A stretch of DNA of 64,000 nt from Cyprinodon diabolis. Lineage: Eukaryota; Chordata; Actinopteri; Cyprinodontiformes; Cyprinodontidae. How positions within the stretch are numbered: the first letter of the stretch is position 1; every line of letters starts with the position of its first letter. Where the stretch lies: NCBI GenBank assembly GCA_030533445.1, contig CM060068.1:20117510-20181509 (forward strand), written 5' to 3'. A program made the position numbers and the translations under genes. Below, in pieces: positions 11,601 through 18,328 of this stretch. A model generated the notes under the pieces. It searched no databases and had not been told where the DNA came from. It saw nothing but the letters and a program-made list of their open reading frames with translations.

Positions 11601-13200
11601 TTTGACAATCGATGTGTTAAAGATAAGACCTGTTTCTCCCCACTGGATTGAAGTCTGTCTGCTGTCTAGGAGTGATCGCTTCAAAATGGAGCTATTAATA
11701 CATTAGGTCATAGCCACAGACAGGCTTCGAGTGGGCAGCCCAGACACACTCCATCCAAGCCAGAGCCCTCGCCAACCTTGGCTGGTTGGTGGGAGCAGGA
11801 GGCGGGCAGAGCAAACAAACCAAGCCTCCACAATTGATGTTCTGAGTTTCTGGATTCCACCAGTTTGATAAAGGGCCAAAGAAAATACCCATCCCCATGG
11901 GTTATGTAAACTACAGTGCAGCACAGGCCAGCCCCATTATTTGGTGTTATTTCTCTCCAGCGCAGCCCAACACATCTTGATCCTACTTTATCTAAATACC
12001 AACATCTGCCCTCAAGGGATGTACAGACTCTCTGTCTGATATTAAATAAGGTGTCTTCATGTAAAATTCACTATTGCTTTCATAGCAGTAGTAACTTTAT
12101 TGTTGTTTTTCCAGGGTCTGCTAAATCTTCTCCTTATTACTACTCATCACCCACAAGGGAGGAGCCCAGAAGAACACAGGTGAATATAACATTTCTTCAG
12201 AGAAATCTGGGCCCAAACCACAGAGTTTCATAAATGGCAGTGGGGTTCTGATCTTAATTAGTACCCAAACTAGGAATTTCCTTTTAGGCTACGTTCACAC
12301 TGCAGGCCTTGATGCTCAATTACATTTTTTTTTGTGAAATCTGTTTTTTTTAACTTTTGCCTTTGCCGTTAACATTTCCAAATATATGCGACTTGTATCT
12401 GATCTCTTGTGTGAACTGCATTCATACAACACAAGTGTCCCGCATGTGCAGTAGAGGACTCAGTGATGTCACAAGCAAGCATGCTCTGTGCTTATGGAAG
12501 TAAACATGGATGGTAGTGCTGGAGCGCATCTAGCGATCTTTCCCAACGTTAAAAACTCAATCTTTTCAAGATGGTTAAAAAAGACTGCTCTCCACATTAT
12601 CATCCACCATGGTTACTATTATTCTTCCCGCTTCGGCGTAGCAAGACGCAGAATAGTGACCTTTGTTGAGTATTAATGACTTTCAGGTCGGATGAATGCG
12701 ACCTGGCCTTGAAAAGATCAGATTCCATCGGATTCAGGACCACATAGCCAAGTGGCCTGGGTCGCATTGGAAAAAATCAGATCTGTGTTGTTCAGACTGC
12801 CATGAAAAGATCAAATACAGGTCGCATATGGTAAAAAAAAAATCAGATTTGGGTCACTTCATGCTGCAGTGTGACTGTAGCCTTAGAAACACCTTAGGTT
12901 ACAAACAGTAACAGATGGACTGAATCAATAATTGAAGGCCTGTTTTTCTTGCAGCCTTTGTATTACTCAGAAGAGGCGAGCCGAAGGAACTACGACACAT
13001 ACAGGATGTACATGCAGCATCCTCACGGCTACGACGAACCATACTTGGAGGAAGTCATCACCTATCCTCCTACAGCAGACTACAGCTCCCAGCCTCACGG
13101 ACTGAAATCCACTTCTAATTATGTAGACTATTACGCTAGCACACGGAGGCCTTCCTACAGGGCAGAGCAGTACCCGGGTTCTCCTGATTCCTGGGTCTAA
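2507..13200 (+). CDS. pkp4: pkp4 (plakophilin-4 / p0071), eleven 3' coding exons
   Basis: This entry spans the gene portion including introns. Coding exons are 2507-2690, 3730-3847, 5567-5758, 6155-6328, 6590-6740, 8472-8664, 8976-9060, 11104-11221, 11306-11446, 12115-12179 and 12955-13200. With one base from the exon upstream of the window they total 1668 nt, exactly 555 codons plus TAA. All eleven exons have AG acceptors, and the ten internal donors are GT. Plakophilin-4 is a p120-catenin-family Armadillo protein of adherens junctions and desmosomes that also acts with RhoA in cytokinesis. The product keeps the later Arm repeats, a lysine-rich loop after CWG, a variable Ser/Tyr-rich tail and the C-terminal PDZ ligand PDSWV. 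I chose pkp4 over ctnnd2 and arvcf because stretches such as [28 protein letters not shown] and [14 protein letters not shown] match remembered PKP4. The N-terminal half (coiled coil, first Arm repeats) lies upstream. Family assignment is very secure; the paralogue call is from memory. Confidence 0.95.
2691..3729 (+). other. pkp4: pkp4 intron with long pyrimidine-rich stretch
   Basis: About 2775-3235 is strongly T/C-rich on the + strand, built from TTTCTT, CCTT and TTTT blocks. It gives several spurious Phe/Leu/Ser-rich open frames. No exon or known repeat was recognised. Confidence 0.6.
3730..3847 (+). CDS. pkp4: pkp4 coding exon ([14 protein letters not shown])
   Basis: The acceptor is tttttttcaaag and the donor is AAG|gtaacc. 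The reading frame continues from the previous exon as [14 protein letters not shown], then [20 protein letters not shown] and FDSK, which is Armadillo-repeat sequence typical of p120-family proteins. It ends on a complete codon. A CA microsatellite lies just inside the following intron (3883-3901). Confidence 0.93.
3883..3901. repeat. (CA)n microsatellite
   Basis: A short alternating CA run lies just 3' of a pkp4 exon, within the intron. Confidence 0.8.
4667..5053. repeat. pure (GAA)n trinucleotide repeat, about 128 units
   Basis: About 386 bases of uninterrupted AGA/GAA triplets lie on the + (transcribed-sense) strand of a pkp4 intron. Degenerate ends are agggaaagggc on the left and aggagtcacagga on the right. 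A long homopurine-homopyrimidine mirror repeat like this can form triplex (H-DNA). Open frames of poly-Glu, poly-Lys and poly-Leu across it are artefacts. Confidence 0.98.
5567..5758 (+). CDS. pkp4: pkp4 coding exon with lysine-rich loop
   Basis: The acceptor is tctggcag and the donor is TCA|gtgggt, a usable but non-consensus exon end. The exon carries 64 whole codons. It starts [19 protein letters not shown], an Arm-repeat helix, and then runs into a long loop with [20 protein letters not shown] followed by GRKRKKKK. This polybasic stretch corresponds to the basic loop inserted in the middle Arm repeats of p120-catenin relatives, linked in that family to nuclear localisation and Rho-GTPase regulation. 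The loop here has two arginines breaking the lysine run. Confidence 0.93.
5759..6154 (+). other. pkp4: pkp4 intron
   Basis: A 396-bp AT-rich intron with donor gtgggt and acceptor tcttcag. I see nothing else in it. Confidence 0.7.
6155..6328 (+). CDS. pkp4: pkp4 coding exon ([14 protein letters not shown])
   Basis: The acceptor is tgtcttcag and the donor is AAG|gtaacg; the exon is exactly 58 codons. It encodes [20 protein letters not shown], then [20 protein letters not shown] and [18 protein letters not shown]. It resumes the Arm repeat after the basic loop. Near-identity to remembered mammalian PKP4 in this exon is the best evidence for the paralogue call. Confidence 0.95.
6590..6740 (+). 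CDS. pkp4: pkp4 coding exon ([16 protein letters not shown])
   Basis: The acceptor is tgcattcag and the donor is ATAG|gtcagg. It encodes [40 protein letters not shown] and [10 protein letters not shown], an almost invariant Arm repeat of the p120-catenin family. It ends after the first base of a Gly codon. Confidence 0.95.
6741..8471 (+). other. pkp4: pkp4 intron
   Basis: Unique-looking intronic sequence. A G-rich stretch (ggggcggggtgggggg, 7851-7867) is the only compositional oddity. No exon or repeat family was recognised. Confidence 0.6.
8472..8664 (+). CDS. pkp4: pkp4 coding exon ([15 protein letters not shown])
   Basis: The acceptor is ctcccctgcag and the donor is ACAG|gtgggt. It encodes [40 protein letters not shown] and [20 protein letters not shown], then GRGD. 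This is the next-to-last Arm repeat region. The short [10 protein letters not shown] loop is a PKP4-type length, without the longer Asn/Ser insert remembered for CTNND2. The last two bases are shared with the next exon to give Arg. Confidence 0.95.
8665..8975 (+). other. pkp4: pkp4 intron
   Basis: A 311-bp intron with no recognised element. Open frames here are read-through of the flanking exon or chance. Confidence 0.65.
8976..9060 (+). CDS. pkp4: pkp4 coding exon ([18 protein letters not shown])
   Basis: The acceptor is gttttccag and the donor is AAAAG|gtttgc. It encodes the end of the Arm domain, [20 protein letters not shown] then DLRPIYKK, where the family's last Arm helix ends. The exon ends on a complete codon. 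Confidence 0.93.
9584..9880. mobile_element. hAT-like non-autonomous repeat with GGTATCGG motifs
   Basis: Motifs such as ggtatcggcgagtacc, ccgatacc and ggtatcagtatcggccg recur in both orientations, and the right end ctagtgttgcgccgatgc (read on the - strand) resembles common fish hAT-type ends. The left end is not clear, so the limits are approximate. Confidence 0.4.
10073..10135. mobile_element. short repeat end (CTAGGGCTGGGC type)
   Basis: The sequence ctagggctgggcagttaattgc looks like the terminus of a hAT-type repeat common in fish. No matching other end was found, so it is probably truncated. Confidence 0.3.
10340..10415 (+). mobile_element. Tc1/mariner transposase fragment
   Basis: One + frame reads [14 protein letters not shown], resembling the KHGGGSxMxWGCF motif of Tc1-family DDE transposases. 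It is only about 70 bases long, with no ends visible, so it is a remnant at best. Confidence 0.4.
10451..10661. mobile_element. hAT-type palindromic MITE with 8-bp TSD
   Basis: The two halves are near-complete inverted copies: the left starts CAAGGGTGTCAAACTGGTTC, and the right, read on the other strand, starts CACAGGTGTCAAACCAGTTC. The flanks TGTTAGAG (10443-10450 and 10662-10669) are an exact 8-bp target-site duplication, as hAT transposases leave. There is no coding capacity. Confidence 0.85.
11104..11221 (+). CDS. pkp4: pkp4 coding exon ([20 protein letters not shown])
   Basis: The acceptor is tcgcacacag and the donor is CCCG|gtgcgt. It encodes [20 protein letters not shown] followed by a Ser/Pro/Thr-rich stretch. 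It begins the tail after the Arm domain, which is unstructured in the family. It ends one base into a codon. Confidence 0.93.
11306..11446 (+). CDS. pkp4: pkp4 coding exon, phase 1-1, probable cassette exon
   Basis: The acceptor is tttctccacag and the donor is ACAG|gtatgg. It encodes [20 protein letters not shown], then [19 protein letters not shown] and IHRKQYT. It is 141 bp and both ends fall after codon position one, so skipping it keeps the frame. The preceding intron is only 84 bp (11222-11305). Mammalian PKP4 has a shorter isoform lacking a comparable tail segment; equating that with this exon is inference. Confidence 0.92.
11447..12114 (+). other. pkp4: pkp4 intron
   Basis: A 668-bp intron with no recognised repeat. 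Open frames on the minus strand across 11695-11924 have no similarity I can recognise. Confidence 0.65.
12115..12179 (+). CDS. pkp4: pkp4 coding exon ([20 protein letters not shown])
   Basis: The acceptor is gtttttccag and the donor is ACACAG|gtgaat. This 65-bp exon encodes [20 protein letters not shown] then TQ in the tail. It is rich in tyrosines, as expected of the phosphorylated tails of this family. Confidence 0.9.
12287..12882. mobile_element. Harbinger-like foldback MITE in last pkp4 intron
   Basis: The left end GGCTACGTTCACACTGCAG and the right end, read on the other strand as GGCTACAGTCACACTGCAG, are inverted repeats, followed inward by degenerate repeats of AAATCAGAT. TTA flanks both sides (12284-12286 and 12883-12885), matching the 3-bp TWA target duplications of PIF/Harbinger elements. 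It makes up most of the 775-bp intron. Superfamily assignment is from ends and TSD length only. Confidence 0.75.
12955..13200 (+). CDS. pkp4: pkp4 terminal coding exon with PDZ-binding motif
   Basis: The acceptor is ttttcttgcag. The exon encodes [20 protein letters not shown], a Tyr/Pro-rich stretch and [17 protein letters not shown], then ends [14 protein letters not shown] and TAA at 13198-13200. The final four residues DSWV are a type I-like PDZ ligand shared by PKP4, CTNND2 and ARVCF; in mammals the PKP4 tail binds the PDZ domain of Erbin. No codon is shared with the previous exon. Confidence 0.95.
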   Translation, partial: PLYYSEEASRRNYDTYRMYMQHPHGYDEPYLEEVITYPPTADYSSQPHGLKSTSNYVDYYASTRRPSYRAEQYPGSPDSWV

Positions 13201-13960
13201 GTCCAGACATGTGTCTGCATTACAAACAGAGAACTTTTGTCCTGCCGGATTCTTCTTTCGCCCTGCAGCAGAGCTGAGGAGCAACACAGGAGACTTCTTT
13301 CATGAACTTGGCTTTATGAGTGTTTGTTCTAAAGTGGATGTGCTTGTATGAGAGGGGGGGTCAGCAGAGCAGCAGCAGAAGGAAAGATGGGATGTGTGCC
13401 AAAGAGGGAAATTATGGAATGTTTTTAAAGATTATTTTTCATTTAACAGAATAAGAAGGAATCATTCCAGGGAGATATCGGACATTACCATGAGAAGACT
13501 TGTGTCATATGTAGATATTAGCTTTATTTTCTCTAAGGAACTCATAACTGTGAGAGCATGGTTAAAGGTGTTTGTCACGTAAGCGAGGGTAACAGTAAGA
13601 GTCGAGATGTGAGGGAAAAAATGTATGTGAAGAAGCCAAAACGGATCATGAACTTGTTTCTAAAGAAATGAAATTTAAAAAAAGACTAATTAACTAATGA
13701 TATTAGATTGTACAGAGGGATCAGTTTTTATCTGTACGTCATGTTGAAACTGTGTAATGCCATGGAGTCTTGTACATTTCTTTGATTTTATTGTAAATAC
13801 AGAAAGAAAGTCAGCATTTTTTGGTTTACACATCAGCACTGGTTAAAAAATACTGAAAAACTTGTGCCATGTTCTAAAGATATATACATATACAGATCTG
13901 TGGAAAAAAAGATGGCATTGTAACAACTGTTAACAAAATAAAAAGGTCATTTTTGTTTTT
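13201..13960 (+). other. pkp4: pkp4 3' UTR
   Basis: This sequence follows the pkp4 stop codon and runs to the poly(A) signal at 13937-13942. It is AT-rich and has no recognisable inserted repeat. The 3' limit is an estimate of about 15-25 bases past the signal. Confidence 0.7.
13937..13942 (+). terminator. pkp4 poly(A) signal AATAAA
   Basis: A canonical AATAAA lies about 740 bases after the stop codon and is followed by a T/GT-rich stretch (13950-13985), the usual downstream element. No earlier canonical signal was noticed in the 3' UTR. Confidence 0.75.
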
Positions 13961-16167
13961 TAAACAGGTTGTGTGATTTTTCCTCTTTTTAAAGATCACA
14001 AGAAAATATTTAGAGAGACCAGAGGGTCACGTTCTCCTCCAGTCTGGGAGCACAATGGTTTCATTCGATGTTTATGCTGACGGGGGGGTTGATGAAGAAG
14101 GCTTTGAACCATCTGTGAAGCTGCTGAAATGTTTTTAAGGCAATGCAAATATGAACCTAAACCTGTTGAAAGGTTCTTGGAAAAACAACATTTTAAAATC
14201 TGTGCTTTTAAACTAAAGAGTTAAACACTGTGGATGCACGATGCACATCAATATTGCAGAACAGTTATGGACACCCAAAAGTTCTCTAACATAAATGTAG
14301 TTTAAGTGGATTGACGCTCCTATGAATTGTTATTTTGGAGCATAACTGCTTTGACACAGAGGAACAATTCTCTGAGGCAAAAAAAACATAATTGTTTCTC
14401 TATTCTGGTGTATTTGGACTGGGCCCAAGACTGAATCAAAATAATCTAATGGTAGCTCCTCCTTCACCTTAAATGGGGTCAACAATGAGACCATTATGGG
14501 TAGGAAAGAAGCTCTGGTCTGCTGTGCCAATCCCAGATGGACTTTAACCTTCCTGATGTGGTTCGACCACAGAAATGCTCAAGGATGATGCCATATAATT
14601 TGGAACTCGAGCCTTCTGAAAAATAAAACGATGCCAATTTAATCAGAGAGCTTTCGTATAAAACCAGAGGGAGCTACTAGTCTACAAATTCATAAAGCCC
14701 AGCCCAACGAAGACTTGGCAAATTTAAATCTTTTTCTTTCAGCAAACATTCCAGCTTTATTTGGTCGTAAAAGCATGACAATTTAGAAAACAGGATTTTT
14801 GATCCTTCAAGCTTGTTTCTCTTACAAAGTAATCGGAAAAGTAACTCAAATGCATTGCATTTACGAGCTCTGAGATACTTAATCAAAACACAGTGGCCTA
14901 GAAGCAAGCAGAAAATGGGTCATCTAGAGAGAAAACCTTCACCACACACAAACCTAAACTTTGTCCATGAAGCTTTAGATCTGGAAAAGAAATCATGTGG
15001 GGCGAGCTGAAGAAAGAGATGGATCCCAGCTAGGTTAACGTTTTGGACTCAAAAACCCAGAGAGTTAAAACTTCTGTAAAAAGCTGCTTGCTACTAAAAG
15101 CAGGATAACAAGAACCTTCTAGGAATTTATCTTGACTAGATATCCATCTTCATTAAATATTCATAAAACGGCAAAAACTATGCCTTTATTCCTTTTCTTA
15201 CAACCCTTATAACCCAAATGTAGTTTTCTAGTACTTTGTTTTAGTTTTCGTGGCCTGTTTTCTCATCAGAACAGGCTGATGTAATCTTCTGACTTAAGCC
15301 CACATTGTGAAACGACTTAACCCGGAAAACACTTTTTATACCTGGCGCAAGCCAACTTTTAATTTAATTTAAAAAATCTTATAGTCTGTGAAAAGTTTTC
15401 AACCAAAAGACGCTTTTTTTCTTCTCCAGTATCGACTGCTTAGTGAGCTTGCCTGTTGTGTGTACATTCTCATAAAGGAAGAGCACCCTTATAGTGACTT
15501 GCCTAAATGATAAGAAGAAAGAAATATGAGCTTGAAAGTATTTTTTAGTGTGTAAAGCAAATATGCTTCTGTCTGTATGCCACTAAAAATCAATTATTCT
15601 ACAAGCTTCTGTCAAACTAGCTGCATCCAGGAACCACAACCTCCTATATATTATTTTCACTGAAATATCAAAGTATAGCTTGGACTCCATTAACAAAATT
15701 GGTCATTTCTAAAAGAAACATGTTGCTCTAGGTTTTTATAACAACATACTTTTAAGACATTCATTTTTTTTTTTAAGAGAAATTTTAATCTATTAGTTTC
15801 TACTTGTAGCTTTAATAAATTACACTAAGGTGTGATTCCAACAAAACAAACCTTTCCCTTAGGGTATGATTGTTTTTGCAAGTCACTGCAGCCTGTTACC
15901 AAAAATGATGATGTTCACAAATTTTTAAAAATATGATCAATACATGGCATTTTAAAGGTTGTTTGTCACATTTGTCCAGTAAAGACAGGTCTGGTCTAAA
16001 AATTTGTAGTCTTTGAACTGAACATTTTAATACGGGTCAAACACAATAAAATCGTGAAGAAGTTACCCTTATATTTTTTATTTTCCTTTTTTCATGTCAA
16101 AATATAAACTTTGAGAATGAATCCTTAAAATATGTTCTTGTTAATGGGCTCATTTTCCAGACACATT

Positions 16168-16440
16168 TTTTACACTGGAAAAACAATCTAGAAATAAGTA
16201 AAAAAATATCTTAAATTAAGTATATTTCCCCTTAATTTGAGCAGGCAAAGGAGATAATTTGCAAATGGAATTAGTATTTTTTTACTCTTAAAATAAGACA
16301 TTTAGATCAAATGCAGCTGAAATAAGACAATGCAATTTTTTTTCTTATATTAAATGTAAACTGTCTTGTTCCATTGGCAATATGTCTCTTTTACCTCCTC
16401 AATTCAAGAACAAATGCCCTTATTTAAAAAAAAAAAAGGC
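16168..16440. repeat. dispersed repeat, copy 1 (second copy near 37440)
   Basis: Motifs acactggaaaaacaatctag, cttaaaataagaca and ttacctcctcaattcaag recur inverted at 37436-37600 (cactggaaaaa, cttgaattgaggaggtaa, cttattttaagagtaaaa). This shows an interspersed element, probably a non-autonomous DNA transposon; its ends are not fixed. Confidence 0.55.
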
Positions 16441-16879
16441 TTATAGATTTCCATTTTTTCCTGCATATCAGTTATGTTAGTTTGTTCTTTTTCCTCCTCT
16501 TGTGTTGATTTATGGAGGTTGGCAAACAACTTAAAACAGCATTACCACCAACAAATGTTAAGGGGTGTGAATCAGGATTCGAATACCCTATTCAAAATAA
16601 AATAAAGAATTAAGAAAAAAATCCTAATAAATTTAATGAAAACACAAATAAAGTAAATCGTATCTAACGATCCAGTATTCCAAGGAAACTGCAGTATTAA
16701 AGGCTAGCATTTCCTGTTCCCTAAAACTTCTGCTAATATATATCTTGTTTTATCTAATCTTTTCAAGGTTTCGTATTAAAATGCGTCTTTTTTTTACATA
16801 TTTTCTACAGTGTAACATTATATGCTCTGTAGTTTCTTTCTGATCACATGGGTCACAATTCCCTGAGTGATGTTTCCCT

Positions 16880-18040
16880 ATTCTAAACAGTGAGCTGTTC
16901 AATCCAGTCTTGATTTTGTGGGAGCATTTATATAATCTTATAATTATACTATGGAAAGCAAGGAGTCTTATTGTCGAGTTTAAAGAAAATTTAAATATTC
17001 ACTTTCTATATTTCCTGCAAGAAGATAGCATTACTGTGATTGATTTGGATTTAGATGGAAATATTATTTCTTGTGGAGATGTTAATGCTCATAATACGCT
17101 TTGGGGCACATGATCAAAAAGGAAGGTTTATTGAAGAATACGAATGTAGTAAGTCTTAATGATGGAAATGAAACAAGAATCAATAGGCTATTAGGAATAA
17201 TTCAGTCTTCTCTTGATCGTACTTCAGCTTCTCCCACATTAGCAACTAAATGCATATGAGAGGTTATCTTAGATAAGGCAAACTGGGATTTGTTTGCACA
17301 TATATGTGATCAAGAAATGAGGAAGTTTTAATCTAGATGTTGATCATTTAAATGGTAATATTTGTGATGTTGAGGGGCTGCTCAGTAATGCAGTGGGTAG
17401 TCCTGTAGCCGTGCAACAAGAAGGTTCTGGGTTTGATTCCGGGCCCGGGGAGTTTGCATATTCTCCCTGAGCATGCATAGTTTCTCCCTGGGTACTCTGG
17501 CTTTCTCCCAGAGTCCAAAAACATGAGTATTAGGTTAATTGGCTTCTCTAAATTCTCCTTAGGTGTGAGTGTGTGTGTGAATGGTTGTTTGTCCTGTTTG
17601 TCTCTGTGTTGCCCTGTGATGGTCTGGCGACCTGTCCAGGGCGACCCTGCTTGGGATAAGCATGACAGAAAATGGAAATATAGAGTATTATAGAATATTT
17701 GTGATGCAATAATGAAGACAGTGAAGCAGGCTTTCCCATAATCTCATGGCGAAAATAGCAGAAAGATTGTGCCTTGGTGGACTTAAGAATGTGATAAAAA
17801 TTATTAAGTCTCAAAACAAAGTGTTTTAATTGCTCAAAAGAAATGATAACTTTCAGAATCTAAACAAGTATGAAACGCTTTAAGCTGACATTAGGAGGAC
17901 ATGTAGAAAGAAAAAGGAGGAGTTTTGGTTTCATTTTGTAATTCGATTGGAATGGAATCTGATATCAGAACAGCCTGGGGAATGATCAAAACGATTTTCT
18001 ATAGCTTTATGAGGGTAAAGCATTTAATTTAAAAAAAAAA
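16880..18040 (+). pseudogene. non-LTR retrotransposon remnant (endonuclease to pre-RT region)
   Basis: The translation contains GDVNAHNTLWGT, the GDxNAHxxLWGS signature of apurinic-type endonucleases of I/Jockey/R1-like LINEs, then NDGNETRIN, then (after an inserted SINE) a degraded KIVPWW motif and RRTCRKKKEEFW, as usual before the reverse transcriptase. Frameshifts and stops break it and no RT core was seen. The coding line is interrupted by the SINE at 17370-17693 and resumes afterwards. Clade assignment is tentative. Confidence 0.75.
17370..17693 (+). mobile_element. tRNA-derived SINE inserted in the LINE
   Basis: The 5' part resembles a tRNA-type pol III promoter, with a B-box-like GGTTTGATTCC at 17430-17440, followed by the fish repeat body with segments such as agtttgcatattctccctga, ttaggttaattggcttct and ggcgacctgtccagggcgac. 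The 13-bp sequence AATATTTGTGATG occurs at both 17357-17369 and 17694-17706, an exact target-site duplication that defines the element. Confidence 0.85.
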
Positions 18041-18142
18041 TAATAAAAAGGGGGAAAGAAAAATACTTTTTAATAGCAATGAGTGCTTAGAATGTCTTCT
18101 GGTTTCATGTTCTCTTGAAATCGTGTCATCTGTTTGTGTAAC

Positions 18143-18167
18143 AAAAAAAAAAAAAAAAAAAAAAAAA
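18143..18167 (+). repeat. poly-A run (25 bases)
   Basis: A pure A run lies about 90 bases upstream of the dapl1 start codon. It could be a retroelement tail or a nucleosome-poor promoter tract; the sequence alone does not decide. Confidence 0.9.
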
Positions 18168-18258
18168 GATGGGCGTGCCTGTGGCTTCCTGCAGCTTTAG
18201 AGCACAAAAACAAGCGTGTGGGCGTCCGCTGTAGTTTACTGCGGAAACTTTTACCAAG

Positions 18259-18328
18259 ATGGTGCAACAAATCTGCAAAACTGGAGCGAAGGAAGCTCCT
18301 CTGCTCAAAGCTGGACATCCACCAGCAG
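18259..18328 (+). CDS. dapl1: dapl1 coding exon 1
   Basis: Encodes MVQQICKTGAKEAPLLKAGH then PPA and the first base of a Val codon. The donor is GCAG|gtaaac. The N-terminal 15 residues differ from mammalian DAPL1, as expected; the conserved block starts at KAGHPPA. Confidence 0.92.

Larger units (their letters stand above)
13961..18170. other. intergenic region between pkp4 and dapl1
   Basis: Mostly AT-rich with no supported gene. It contains a dispersed repeat at about 16168-16440, a broken LINE at about 16880-18040 with a SINE inside it, and a poly-A run just before dapl1. The stretch 14290-15110 has longer mixed open frames but no motif I recognise. Confidence 0.6.

Noticed and set aside
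12488..12911. Short open frames between the last two pkp4 exons
   Set aside because: They lie in the Harbinger-like foldback and have no pkp4 similarity or frame continuity.
2507..13200. Assignment to ctnnd2 or arvcf
   Set aside because: The shared DSWV end and Arm repeats fit all three, but the loop [14 protein letters not shown], the short [12 protein letters not shown] segment and the [14 protein letters not shown] end match remembered PKP4, and the neighbours dapl1 and tanc1 agree.
17420..17445. A functional tRNA gene at the B-box-like sequence
   Set aside because: No cloverleaf can be drawn; it is the tRNA-like head of a SINE.
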